A stretch of DNA of 64,000 nucleotides. It comes from Leifsonia sp. 71-9. GTDB lineage: Bacteria; Actinomycetota; Actinomycetes; Actinomycetales; Microbacteriaceae. The first letter of the stretch is position 1. Each line of letters opens with the position of its first letter. The stretch is taken from NCBI RefSeq assembly GCF_001898805.1, contig NZ_MKVJ01000019.1, forward strand, positions 71,676 through 135,675, in the 5' to 3' direction. The translations under genes were made by a program, and so were the position numbers. Positions 47,036-56,426 of this stretch are shown piece by piece. The notes under the pieces are model-generated. The model was not told where the DNA came from and searched no databases. It saw only the letters and a list, made by a program, of their open reading frames with translations.

Positions 47036-48232
47036 TCAGAACAGCGTCGGCTGCAATCCCGCGGCCAGCAGCGACGCCCCCACGAGGGACTCCGCATCCG
47101 GGGCCCCGCCGTGCGACGCGGGTGCCCCGCCGACCGAGCCGCTGCCGGTGCCGGCGGTGCCGCCGCCGGCGCCGGCGCCCCGACCGTTGGCCGCGCCCAC
47201 GACGCGCCGCTCACCCTCGGTGTCCCGCAGCATCCCGAGGGCCGACGATCGCACGCCGCCCGTCAGCGGATCCTCCTCGCCCCGCTCGAGCCCGTGTGCC
47301 CGGATCAGCGGCTTGATCCGTGCGGCCAGCCACTTGCGGTACTCGGCGGGCGCGTAGGTGCCGCGACCGTACATGCTCCGGTAGCGCGGGAGCAGCTCGG
47401 GATGCTCCTTCGAGAGCCAGAGGTAGTACCACTCCTTCACGCCCGGCTTGAGGTGGAGGGCGGTGTAGAGCACGGACGTCGCACCGGCCTCCTTCGCCTG
47501 GCGCAGGGCCTCATCCAGGTGCGCGCGAGTGTCGGTGAGGTACGGCAGGATCGGCATCAGGAACACCGCGCAGTCGAGACCGTGCTCGCGCACCGCGGTG
47601 ACGGTCGCGAGCCGGGCCTTCGTGGTCGGCGTGCCCGGCTCGACCGACTGCTGCAGCTCGTCGTCGTACACCGCGATGGACATCGCGAGATCGACGGGGA
47701 CCCGCTTCGCCGCCTCCGCCAGGTGGTCGAGATCGCGACGCATGAGCGACCCCTTGGTGAGGATGCTGAAGGGGGTTCCCGTGTCGGCGAGCGCGTCGAT
47801 GATGCCGGGCATCAGGGAGTACCGGCCCTCGGCGCGCTGGTACGGGTCGGTGTTGGTGCCGAGCGCCACGGGATGCCTCCCCCAGCTGGGCCGGGACAGC
47901 TCCTTGCGCAGCACCTCGGCCACGTTGACCTTGACGATGATCTCCTGGTCGAAGTCCTTGCCCTGGTCGAGCTCCAGATAGGTGTGCGTCGGGCGGGCGA
48001 AGCAGTAGACGCACGCGTGCGAGCACCCCCGGTACGGGTTGATCGTCCAGCCGAAGGGCATCGGACCGCCACCGCCCGGGATCTTGTTGAGCGCCGATTT
48101 CGCGAGCACCTCGTGGAAGGTGATGCCCGCGAAGTCGGGCGTGCGCACCGAGCGCACGAGGTTGTTGAGCCGCGCGAGCCCGGGCAGCGCCGCCGGTGCT
48201 TCCGCCGTGAGTTCCTGCCCGCTCCATCTCAT
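47036..48232 (-). CDS. Radical SAM protein, Rv2578c-like
   Basis: 398 aa. The 4Fe-4S motif is Cys70-x3-Cys74-x2-Cys77 in CSHACVYCF. INPYRGCSHACVYCFARPTH and MPILPYLTDT are typical of this actinobacterial family, related to SplB-like radical SAM proteins. The C-terminal 50 residues are Gly-rich. ATG at 48232, conserved MRW start, with GAGG only two bases away. A perfect LexA box lies just upstream, so it is part of the SOS response. Reaction unknown. Confidence 0.9.
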   Translation of the reverse strand: MRWSGQELTAEAPAALPGLARLNNLVRSVRTPDFAGITFHEVLAKSALNKIPGGGGPMPFGWTINPYRGCSHACVYCFARPTHTYLELDQGKDFDQEIIVKVNVAEVLRKELSRPSWGRHPVALGTNTDPYQRAEGRYSLMPGIIDALADTGTPFSILTKGSLMRRDLDHLAEAAKRVPVDLAMSIAVYDDELQQSVEPGTPTTKARLATVTAVREHGLDCAVFLMPILPYLTDTRAHLDEALRQAKEAGATSVLYTALHLKPGVKEWYYLWLSKEHPELLPRYRSMYGRGTYAPAEYRKWLAARIKPLIRAHGLERGEEDPLTGGVRSSALGMLRDTEGERRVVGAANGRGAGAGGGTAGTGSGSVGGAPASHGGAPDAESLVGASLLAAGLQPTLF

Positions 48233-48237
48233 GACCT

Positions 48238-48259
48238 CATTCGAACATATGTTCGAATG
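48238..48259. promoter_or_regulatory. SOS (LexA) box
   Basis: The 22-base perfect palindrome with core TCGAACATATGTTCGA matches the actinobacterial LexA consensus TCGAAC-N4-GTTCGA. It starts six bases before the radical SAM gene and lies 35 bases before the divergent small membrane gene. Confidence 0.93.
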
Positions 48260-48293
48260 ATCGTCAAGCCTTCCGCTGGACGAGTGCAGCGCG

Positions 48294-48689
48294 ATGATAC
48301 GGTGGCGGTCGAGTGACGACGCGCCGTGCATCGCCTTCGGCGTCCTCCTGCTCGCGCTCGGCGGCGCCGCGTTCTGGGGAGCCCGGTACGAGCCCACGCT
48401 GGTGGGATCCGGTCTCGTCGCCGTGGCCCTCGGGCTGATCGCGTTCCTCCTCGGTGGATTCGGCGTCCACGTCGCACGGAGCGCGTCGCCCCGAGCGGCG
48501 GCGGGACCTGTCCTGCTGCTCACGATCCTCACCGTCGCGATCGGTTTCGTCGGCAACGGCATCACAGCGGTCGTGAGCGCACTGGGGTCGAGCACCTACG
48601 GTCTCGTGGCGAGCCTGCTGCTGTTCGTCGTCGCGCTGAGCGTCGCCCTGCAAGGTGCGCTGATCCACGGCGCGGCGAAGACGCTCTGA
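48294..48689 (+). CDS. Small four-helix membrane protein
   Basis: 131 aa with four hydrophobic helices, e.g. IAFGVLLLALGGAAFWGARY and GPVLLLTILTVAIGFVG. No family recognised. ATG at 48294 with a weak ribosome site. It is divergent from the SOS gene and may share its LexA box. Real but uncertain. Confidence 0.6.
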   Translation: MIRWRSSDDAPCIAFGVLLLALGGAAFWGARYEPTLVGSGLVAVALGLIAFLLGGFGVHVARSASPRAAAGPVLLLTILTVAIGFVGNGITAVVSALGSSTYGLVASLLLFVVALSVALQGALIHGAAKTL

Positions 48690-48747
48690 GGAGCGCACCT
48701 CCGCCGCGCCGTGGGCCGGCCGGAGCCGGTTCGGACGACCGTGCTCG

Positions 48748-50370
48748 TCACGCCGCGCGCAGGGCGACCTCCTCCCCGTCCCACCGCGCACGCAGCCAGC
48801 GGTCGTGGCTGGCGACCACGACGGCGCCGGGATACCCGCCCAGCGCCTCCTCCAGCTCCGTCGCGAGCCCCAGCGAGAGGTGGTTCGTGGGCTCGTCGAG
48901 CAGGAAGAGGTGGGGCGGCCGGGCGAGGATGAGCGCGAGCGCGAGCCGGCGCTGCTGACCGACGGAGAGCGCGCCGACCGGCCGGTCCAGATCGCGCGGG
49001 GCGATCAGTCCGAGGCCGACGAGCGGGATGCTCTCGGCCCGTCGCTCCCCCAGCACCGCCTCGTAGACGGCGCGGGGCGAGGCCGACGGGTCCGGGAAGC
49101 GCACGTCCTGCTCGAGCAGTCCGACGCGCAGCCCGCGCCGGCGCCCGACCGAGCCGTCCGTCGGCTCGAGGCGGCCGGCCACCGCAGCGAGGAGCGTCGA
49201 CTTGCCCGCCCCGTTCGCTCCGGTGACCAGCACCCGCGACTGCGGCGCCACGTCGAACGACGGGACGTCGAGCCGGCCCGGGATGCGGAGCCCGCGCGCG
49301 TGCACGAGCAGGCCGCCGTCCTCGGCGAGCGGCTGGAAGCCGGACGGGATCCCGCCGAAGCGGAGCACCGGCGGCGGCTTGCGCACCTGGGTGCGTTCGA
49401 GCTCCTCGCGGCGCCCCGTCGCGTTCTTGATCCGGCGGCTGATCTGCTTGTCGAGCGTGCCGCCCTTGAACGACTTGGCGAACTTGTCGTTGTCGCGCAC
49501 CTTGCCCGACCAGGAGATCGAGCGCGCCGTGACGTCGGCGGCGAAACGCAGCGCAGCCAGCTCGTCCTGCTCGTCGGCGAACTGCTTCTCCCAGCGCTCC
49601 CGCTCCGCCGCTTTCGCGGCGAGGTAGTCGCTGTAGCCCCCGCCGAACGCGACGGGGCCGCCGCGCGCCGGATCGATGTCGAGCAGGCCCGTCGCCACCG
49701 CGTCGAGGAACGCCCGGTCGTGACTGGCGAACAGCACCGGCCCGTGCCACTCGCGCAGCCGTCGTTCGAGGAACGCGGCGGCCGCGTCGTCGAGGTGGTT
49801 CGTCGGCTCGTCGAGCAGCAGCGCGTCCGGCTTGCCGAGCAGGAGCGCCGCTAGGGCGAACCGGCTGCGCTGGCCTCCCGAGACCTCCGAGAGGCGCCGG
49901 GCCAGCGGGATGCCGCTGACGCCGAGCCCGGCCAGGAGCTCGTCGCGGCGAGCCTCGATCGTCCAGATCTCCGCCCGCTCGGCGGCCTCGAGAGCCCGGT
50001 CGTAGCGAGCGGCGGCGCCGTCGTTGCCGTCGGTGAGGGCAGCGGCGGCGGCCTCCAGCTCCCGTTCGATCTCCCGCACGCCCGAGAGGGCGTCTTCGAC
50101 GAGCGATTCGAGCGAGTCGTCCGGCCGGAACCGGACCTCCTGCCACAGGAAGCCGACCCGTGCGGGACGGTGGATGGTGCCGCCGTCGGGCGACTCCACC
50201 CCGGCGAGCAGCCGCAGCAGAGTGGATTTGCCGGCGCCGTTCTCGCCGATCAACCCGAGGCGCGAGCCGGGGGCGACGGTGAGGGAGACATCGGAGAGGA
50301 TGCGGCGCGCGCCGTAGCTGAGCGAGACGCCGTCCGCGCGAAGCGGAGTGAGTGTGGTGGATGCAGGCAT
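48748..50370 (-). CDS. ABC-F ATPase, likely ribosome protection (antibiotic resistance type)
   Basis: 540 aa with two ATPase units and no membrane part. Unit 1: GENGAGKSTLL, LSEVSGGQRSRFALAALLLG, LLLDEPTNHLDD. Unit 2: GANGAGKSTLL, LSVGQQRRLALALILARPP, FLLDEPTNHLS. The linker between them (about 250-330) is charged and includes KGGTLDKQISRRIKNATG. ABC-F proteins bind the ribosomal E site and can expel antibiotics. GGAAGG lies nine bases before the ATG, and the 5' leader carries a uORF and competing hairpins, as in inducible resistance genes. Confidence 0.92.
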   Translation of the reverse strand: MPASTTLTPLRADGVSLSYGARRILSDVSLTVAPGSRLGLIGENGAGKSTLLRLLAGVESPDGGTIHRPARVGFLWQEVRFRPDDSLESLVEDALSGVREIERELEAAAAALTDGNDGAAARYDRALEAAERAEIWTIEARRDELLAGLGVSGIPLARRLSEVSGGQRSRFALAALLLGKPDALLLDEPTNHLDDAAAAFLERRLREWHGPVLFASHDRAFLDAVATGLLDIDPARGGPVAFGGGYSDYLAAKAAERERWEKQFADEQDELAALRFAADVTARSISWSGKVRDNDKFAKSFKGGTLDKQISRRIKNATGRREELERTQVRKPPPVLRFGGIPSGFQPLAEDGGLLVHARGLRIPGRLDVPSFDVAPQSRVLVTGANGAGKSTLLAAVAGRLEPTDGSVGRRRGLRVGLLEQDVRFPDPSASPRAVYEAVLGERRAESIPLVGLGLIAPRDLDRPVGALSVGQQRRLALALILARPPHLFLLDEPTNHLSLGLATELEEALGGYPGAVVVASHDRWLRARWDGEEVALRAA

Positions 50371-50547
50371 GGATAACCGCCTTCCGAGCGCTCCGGTGTA
50401 CCGGATTCCCGCCGGGCGTTGTCCGTCGTGAGCGGCGCGCGAGCGCTATGAACGCGATGACCTGAATCGAAGGGTCACCCACTCTGTCGACGGCGCCTCG
50501 GGCGCGGGACGAAAGGAGGTGATCACTTCATAGCGCTGACGACCCTA
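50371..50547 (-). promoter_or_regulatory. ABC-F leader: putative translation/transcription attenuator
   Basis: A -10-like TAGGGT (50547-50542) precedes the leader. Segment 1 AGCGCTATGAA (50537-50527) can pair fully with segment 2 TTCATAGCGCT (50452-50442). Segment 2, as AGCGCTC, can instead pair with segment 3 GAGCGCTC (50393-50386) next to the ABC-F ribosome site. Between segments 1 and 2 lies a 26-codon uORF, and its first codons contain a 14-base copy of the 16S rRNA 3' tail. Confidence 0.65.
50446..50526 (-). CDS. Putative 26-aa leader peptide of the ABC-F gene
   Basis: GTG start at 50526, TAG stop at 50446. The peptide ends EWVTLRFRSSRS. It starts within a few bases of the probable transcription start and has no ribosome site of its own, so leaderless initiation would be needed. 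Its stop codon lies inside segment 2 of the leader hairpin. Arg-rich ends of this kind occur in stalling peptides that sense ribosome-targeting antibiotics. Confidence 0.55.
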   Translation of the reverse strand: MITSFRPAPEAPSTEWVTLRFRSSRS

Positions 50548-50584
50548 ACAGGCCGTCGGCGCCGCCGTCTACCCTCGCAGGGAA

Positions 50585-52060
50585 CTACCGGACGAGATTC
50601 AGCGTCGCCGCGGTCTCCGCCAGCACGCGCGCGGCGTCATCCGGCCGGTCGTTGAGCGTGGTCCCGACCGTCGGGATCAGCTTCTCGATGGTCGGCAGCC
50701 AGCCGTCGTAGCGGTCGGGGAAGCAGCGCTTCAGCAGGTCGACCATGATCGGGACGGCCGTGGAGGCGCCCGGGGACGCGCCGAGCAGGCCGGCGATCGA
50801 GCCGTCCTGGGCCGCGACGACCTCGGTGCCGAACTGCAGCACGCCGCCCTTCTTCGCGTCCTTCTTCATGACCTGGACGCGCTGGCCGGCGGTGATGAGC
50901 TCCCAGTCCTCGCCCTTCGCCGTCGGCATGAACTCCTGCAGCGCCTTGAGCTTCTTGGCGCGGTTGGCGAGCAGCTCGCCCGCAAGGTACTTCATCAGGT
51001 CGACGTTGTCGCGGGCGACCGCGAGCATCGGCCCGAGGTTGCCGGCGCGGACGGAGCCGGGCAGGTCGAACCAGGAGCCGGTCTTGAGGAACTTGGGGCT
51101 GAATCCGGCGTACGGGCCGAACAGCAGCGAGGCCTGGCCGTCGACGACACGGGTGTCGAGGTGCGGCACCGACATCGGCGGGGCGCCGACGGCGGCCTTG
51201 CCGTAGACCTTCGCCTGGTGCTGGGCGACGATCTTCGGGTCGCTGGTGCGCAGGAACTGACCGGAGATCGGGAAGCCGCCGAACCCCTTGATCTCGGGGA
51301 TGCCGGCCTTCTGCAGCAGGTGGAGCGCACCGCCGCCCGCGCCGACGAACACGAAGCGCGCCTGCACCTCGTGAGGGGTGTGGCCGACCTCGTGCCGCAC
51401 CTTGATGCGCCACAGGCCGTCCTTGGTGCGCTTGATGCTCCGCACGCGGTTGTTGAGGGCGAGCTCGGCGCCGTTCGCGACGAGGTTGTCGACCAGGGCG
51501 CGGGTCAGCGCGCCGAAGTCGACGTCGGTGCCGGAGGTGGATCGCGTCGCCGCGATGCGCTGCTTCGCGCTGCGCTTCTTGGTGAGCAGCGGGGTCCACT
51601 CGCCGATGACGGCCGGGTCCTCCGAGTACTCCATGTCGGAGAACAGGGGCTGCTTCTTGAGGGCCTCGAAGCGGCGGCGCAGGTAGCGCACGTTGTCGCG
51701 GCCGCGCACGAACGTCATGTGCGGGGTCGGGTTGATGAAGGTCTCGGGAGCGGGCAGGTCGCCGGCCTCGACCAGGCTCGCCCAGAACTGGCGGCTGAGC
51801 TGGAACTGCTCGTTGATGCTGATCGCCTTCGCGGGGTCGACGGAGCCGTCGGCCGCCTCGGGCATGTAGTTCAGCTCGCAGAGGGCGGCGTGACCGGTTC
51901 CGGCGTTGTTCCAGGGGTTCGAGCTCTCCTGGGCGACTTCGCCCAGGTTCTCGTAGATGCGGATGCTCCAGTCGGGCTGCACACGCTGCAGGAGTGCTCC
52001 GAGCGTCGCGCTCATGATGCCGCCGCCGATGAGGACCACGTCGATGGGAGAGTTGCTCAC
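50585..52060 (-). CDS. mqo: Malate:quinone oxidoreductase
   Basis: 491 aa. FAD-binding VVLIGGGIMSATLGALLQRV, NNAGTGHAALCELNY, VFVGAGGGALHLLQKAGIPE and LLGASPGASTAVPIM are typical. It oxidises malate to oxaloacetate at the membrane and passes electrons to quinone. GTG start at 52060. A dyad at 52114-52127 may control it. Confidence 0.97.
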   Translation of the reverse strand: MSNSPIDVVLIGGGIMSATLGALLQRVQPDWSIRIYENLGEVAQESSNPWNNAGTGHAALCELNYMPEAADGSVDPAKAISINEQFQLSRQFWASLVEAGDLPAPETFINPTPHMTFVRGRDNVRYLRRRFEALKKQPLFSDMEYSEDPAVIGEWTPLLTKKRSAKQRIAATRSTSGTDVDFGALTRALVDNLVANGAELALNNRVRSIKRTKDGLWRIKVRHEVGHTPHEVQARFVFVGAGGGALHLLQKAGIPEIKGFGGFPISGQFLRTSDPKIVAQHQAKVYGKAAVGAPPMSVPHLDTRVVDGQASLLFGPYAGFSPKFLKTGSWFDLPGSVRAGNLGPMLAVARDNVDLMKYLAGELLANRAKKLKALQEFMPTAKGEDWELITAGQRVQVMKKDAKKGGVLQFGTEVVAAQDGSIAGLLGASPGASTAVPIMVDLLKRCFPDRYDGWLPTIEKLIPTVGTTLNDRPDDAARVLAETAATLNLVR

Positions 52061-52113
52061 CGTACGATCTTACGGTGCCCCCGGCGCATCCCCGGGTTTC
52101 CCGGGGGAAAGTA

Positions 52114-52127
52114 TCTCGATGTCGAGA
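52114..52127. promoter_or_regulatory. Dyad upstream of mqo
   Basis: TCTCGA-TG-TCGAGA, a perfect 14-base inverted repeat, within the wider near-palindrome TATCTCGATGTCGAGACA, about 55 bases before the mqo start and 20 bases after the end of the DUF1801 gene. A likely regulator site; the regulator is not known. Confidence 0.5.
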
Positions 52128-52146
52128 CAATCAGCAGGTGGCGGCC

Positions 52147-52590
52147 TCAGTTCACCCGCTCGTAGATGGCGACGAACCGGGCGACCGGGAAGGCGGCCAC
52201 CGTCTTCGCGACGAGCGGGAGGTCGACGTCGGCGAGCGTGCGGAACCGCACGCAGCTCTTGCCCATGTCGAGTCTCCTCCCGCCACGCGTCCACTCCTTC
52301 CGGAAGCTGCGCTCCTCGGCCGAGTCGCTGTAGAGCGCCATCAGGTACAGCGACGTGTAGTGCTTCTGGGCGGCGAGACTCACGTAGGCCAGCGGCTGCC
52401 GGTTGTAGGTGTCGGGGAACGTCTCCAGCGGGACCACCCAGCCGGGCATCCGCCACTGGACCCCGAGCCGGTAGCCGTCGGGCATGGCCGCGGCGACGGT
52501 GTCGAACACGGGCTGGAAGACCTCGCGCCGCTTCGGGGGCAGCGCTTCGAGGTACTCGGCGACCTCGGCGGGCAGGGGTTCGGCGCGCAT
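52147..52590 (-). CDS. DUF1801 (YdhG-like) protein
   Basis: 147 aa. EVAEYLEALPPKRREVFQPV at the start, WRMPGWVV, YVSLAAQKHYTSLYL and GGRRLDMGKSCVRFRTLADV match the DUF1801 pattern. A small soluble protein, role unknown. ATG at 52590, no clear ribosome site. Confidence 0.85.
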   Translation of the reverse strand: MRAEPLPAEVAEYLEALPPKRREVFQPVFDTVAAAMPDGYRLGVQWRMPGWVVPLETFPDTYNRQPLAYVSLAAQKHYTSLYLMALYSDSAEERSFRKEWTRGGRRLDMGKSCVRFRTLADVDLPLVAKTVAAFPVARFVAIYERVN

Positions 52591-52653
52591 GGGATCATGG
52601 TAGCCGTCGGCGACCGCCGCGTGGAGGGGCGGGTCGCGTTCCCGCGTCGATCC

Positions 52654-53076
52654 TCAGCCGACCGCGGCCGCCCCGGCGACGATCAGGGCGATGCCCGCGA
52701 CGATCATGCTGGCGGTCAGCACCCCGAACCCCACCCAGACGAGCGCGATCACTCCGCTGGGCCGCTGCGGATCGCGTCCCAGCACCGAAAGGAAGAAGCC
52801 GGCCGGGATCAGGATGGCCGTCGCCAGCACCCCGATCGCCGCGACGTGCATCCATCCCGTGACGCCCGCCGCATCCAGCAGCACGAGCACGACGAGGCCC
52901 AGGATGACGAGGACGCCGGCGTGCGCGTGGCCGGCGCGGAAGAAGCTCTTCTGCAGGGCGTTCGCACCCTGCTTGCCCGTGACGACGCGCAGCAGGAAGG
53001 TCCCGCCGTAGGCGATGCCGATGACGGTGAGCAGGACGACGCCCGCGATGATGGCGCTGGCCGGTTGGAGCAGCAT
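52654..53076 (-). CDS. Four-helix membrane protein of unknown function
   Basis: 140 aa, four helices (e.g. AIIAGVVLLTVIGIAYGGTF and HAGVLVILGLVVLVLLDAAG) with FFRAGHAHAGV between helices 1 and 2, where two His and an Arg sit near the membrane face. It is divergent from a MerR gene and shares its operator region, so it is the probable target of that regulator. ATG at 53076 after AGGAGG. Confidence 0.8.
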   Translation of the reverse strand: MLLQPASAIIAGVVLLTVIGIAYGGTFLLRVVTGKQGANALQKSFFRAGHAHAGVLVILGLVVLVLLDAAGVTGWMHVAAIGVLATAILIPAGFFLSVLGRDPQRPSGVIALVWVGFGVLTASMIVAGIALIVAGAAAVG

Positions 53077-53087
53077 GGTCCGCCTCC

Positions 53088-53129
53088 TTGGATAGTTGAA
53101 GTATCCAAAGACTAGATAGTGCTACTATC
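53088..53129. promoter_or_regulatory. MerR operators in the divergent gap
   Basis: Two dyads lie side by side: TTGGATA-N7-TATCCAA (53088-53108) and GATAGT-GCT-ACTATC (53115-53129). Both share a GGATA/GATAG half-site, so one protein may bind both and control both genes. Confidence 0.6.
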
Positions 53130-53162
53130 CATGTCAAGAGTCGACGAAGGAACGGTGGCGGC

Positions 53163-53804
53163 GTGCGGATCTCCGAACTGGTCGAGCGGACGGGCGTCCC
53201 GCTCGCCACCCTCAAGTTCTACCTGCGCGAGGGGATGCTGATGCCCGGCGAGGCGCGCACCGCGACGCGCTCCGAATACGGCGAGGAGCACGTCCGCCGC
53301 GTGGCGCTGATCCGGGCGCTGTCCGACGTCGCCGGGCTGCCGCTGCAGCGGGTGAAGACCGTGCTGGGCCTGATCGACTCCCCCACCGCCTCCCTCTTCG
53401 AGTCCCTCGGCAGTGCCGTCGCGGCGCTCCCGCCCTACACCGACGACGTCCGCGCCGACGAGACGGAGCCGTCGGCCCCCGAGTATCCGCGCGCTCACGC
53501 CGCCATCACGGCGCTCGGCCAGGTGTACGACCCGCGCTTCGCCGCCGTCGCCCAGCTGGAGCGCGCCCTGGCGGGTGTCGAGACGGCGGGCATCCCGATG
53601 ACCGCCGATCGCCTCGACGTCTACGGCGCGCACGTGCGCGCGATGGCCGAATTCGACCTCGCCCGGATGCCCGAGGAGGGCCGGGAGGAACAGCTCGGAT
53701 ACGCCGTGCTCGGAACCGCGCTCTACGAGCCCGTCATCGCCGCGCTCCGCAGGCTCGCCCACCAGGACATCGCGGCACGTCAGCTCTCCGAAGGCTCTGC
53801 CTGA
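53163..53804 (+). CDS. MerR-family regulator
   Basis: 213 aa. MRISELVERTGVPLATLKFY and LREGMLMPGEARTATRSEYG form the winged helix, followed by VRRVALIRALSDVAGLPLQR. The C-terminal half is longer than in metal sensors and has no Cys, so it probably binds an organic ligand. GTG start at 53163 after GAAGGAACGGTGGC. Confidence 0.9.
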   Translation: MRISELVERTGVPLATLKFYLREGMLMPGEARTATRSEYGEEHVRRVALIRALSDVAGLPLQRVKTVLGLIDSPTASLFESLGSAVAALPPYTDDVRADETEPSAPEYPRAHAAITALGQVYDPRFAAVAQLERALAGVETAGIPMTADRLDVYGAHVRAMAEFDLARMPEEGREEQLGYAVLGTALYEPVIAALRRLAHQDIAARQLSEGSA

Positions 53805-53811
53805 CGCAGCG

Positions 53812-53868
53812 ACATTCGTCACAAATGTCGGGAAAGCGCAGCGCTATCCCGACATTTGTGACGAATGT
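53812..53868. terminator. Large hairpin between merR and asd
   Basis: A perfect 22-bp stem (53812-53833 with 53847-53868) around a 13-base loop, ending the convergent merR and asd genes. Each arm is itself a near-dyad ACATT-N7-AATGT. No T run follows. Confidence 0.75.
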
Positions 53869-53877
53869 GGCGTGGGC

Positions 53878-55044
<1,167 letters not shown>

Positions 55045-56337
55045 CTAGCGGCCGGTTCCGGCGTAGACGACGGCCTTCTCGTCGCCGTCGAGGCCGAACG
55101 CCGTGTGGATGACGCGGGCCGCCTCGGCCACGGTGTCGGCGCGGGTGACGACCGAGATGCGGATCTCGCTGGTGGAGATCATCTCGATGTTGATGCCCGC
55201 GTCGTAGAGCGCCTCGAACAGCCGCGCGGAGACGCCCGTGTTGGTGCGCATCCCGGCGCCGACGAGCGCGAGCTTGCCGATCTGGTCGTCGTACTGCAGC
55301 GACTGGTAGCCGACCTCGTCGCGCTCCGCGGTGAGAGCGGTGAGCACGCGCTGACCCTCGGACTTCGGGAGGGTGAACGAGATGTCGGTGAGGCTCGTGG
55401 CGGCCGCGGACACGTTCTGCACGATCATGTCGACGTTGGCGTTGGCCTTCGCGACGATCTTGAAGATCTGCGCCGCCTTGCCCGGCACGTCGGGAACCCC
55501 GACGACGGTGATCTTCGCTTCGCTCAGATCGGTGGCGACTCCGGAGATGATCGGCTCTTCCACGGTTCCATCCTTCTTCGCGGCCTCGGCCGCAGCTGCT
55601 TCGTTGAGGACGTACGTGCCCTCCTTGTTCGAGAACGAGGAGCGCACGTGCAGGGTCACGTTGTGGCGGCGGGCGTACTCGACCGCGCGGATGTGCAGGA
55701 CCTTCGCGCCCGCGGCGGCGAGCTCCAGCATCTCCTCGCTGGTGATGCGGTCGATCTTGCGCGCCAGGGGCACCTGACGGGGGTCGGAGGTGAAGACGCC
55801 GTCCACGTCGGTGTAGATCTCGCACACCTCGGCGCCGAGTGCTGCGGCGAGGGCGACGGCGGTCGTGTCGGAGCCGCCGCGGCCGAGAGTCGTGATGTCG
55901 CGGGTGTCGCGGTTGAAGCCCTGGAAGCCGGCGACGATCGCGATCGCGCCCTCCGAGAGTGCGTCCTGGATGCGGCCGGGCGTGACGTCGACGATGCGCG
56001 CCGCGCCGTGCTGCGCGTCGGTGATCATGCCCGCCTGGCTGCCGGTGAACGAACGGGCGTCGTAGCCCATGCTCTTGATCGCCATCGCGAGGAGCGCCAT
56101 CGAGATGCGCTCGCCCGCGGTGAGGAGCATGTCCAGCTCGCGCGGCGCGGGGATCGGCGTGACCTCGTGCGCCAGGTCGACCAGCTCGTCCGTCGTGTCG
56201 CCCATGGCGGACACGGCGACGACGACCTCGTTGCCGGCCTTGCGGGTCTCGACGATGCGCTTCGCGACGCGCTTGATGCTCTCGGCGTTCGAGACGGACG
56301 AACCGCCGAATTTCTGCACGATAAGGGCCACGGACAC
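55045..56337 (-). CDS. lysC: Aspartate kinase
   Basis: 430 aa. [40 protein letters not shown] and [14 protein letters not shown] belong to the kinase; two ACT domains follow ([20 protein letters not shown]). A GTG with AAGGATGG upstream at the [12 protein letters not shown] site could start a separate beta subunit, as in Corynebacterium. Feedback by Lys and Thr is usual. GTG start at 56337. Confidence 0.96.
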   Translation of the reverse strand: MSVALIVQKFGGSSVSNAESIKRVAKRIVETRKAGNEVVVAVSAMGDTTDELVDLAHEVTPIPAPRELDMLLTAGERISMALLAMAIKSMGYDARSFTGSQAGMITDAQHGAARIVDVTPGRIQDALSEGAIAIVAGFQGFNRDTRDITTLGRGGSDTTAVALAAALGAEVCEIYTDVDGVFTSDPRQVPLARKIDRITSEEMLELAAAGAKVLHIRAVEYARRHNVTLHVRSSFSNKEGTYVLNEAAAAEAAKKDGTVEEPIISGVATDLSEAKITVVGVPDVPGKAAQIFKIVAKANANVDMIVQNVSAAATSLTDISFTLPKSEGQRVLTALTAERDEVGYQSLQYDDQIGKLALVGAGMRTNTGVSARLFEALYDAGINIEMISTSEIRISVVTRADTVAEAARVIHTAFGLDGDEKAVVYAGTGR

Positions 56338-56426
56338 TCCTGGACTGACGGGTTTCCCATCCTACCGTCCGGGTGCATGCCCCGATCCCCATATGACGAC
56401 ACGGCGCCGGGAGGTGCTCCGTACGG

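Noticed and set aside
50511-50540. Plus-strand ideal ribosome site AAAGGAGGTGATC
   Set aside because: The only start it could serve (GTG ATC ACT TCA TAG) gives four codons, so it was read as an anti-Shine-Dalgarno copy on the minus strand instead.
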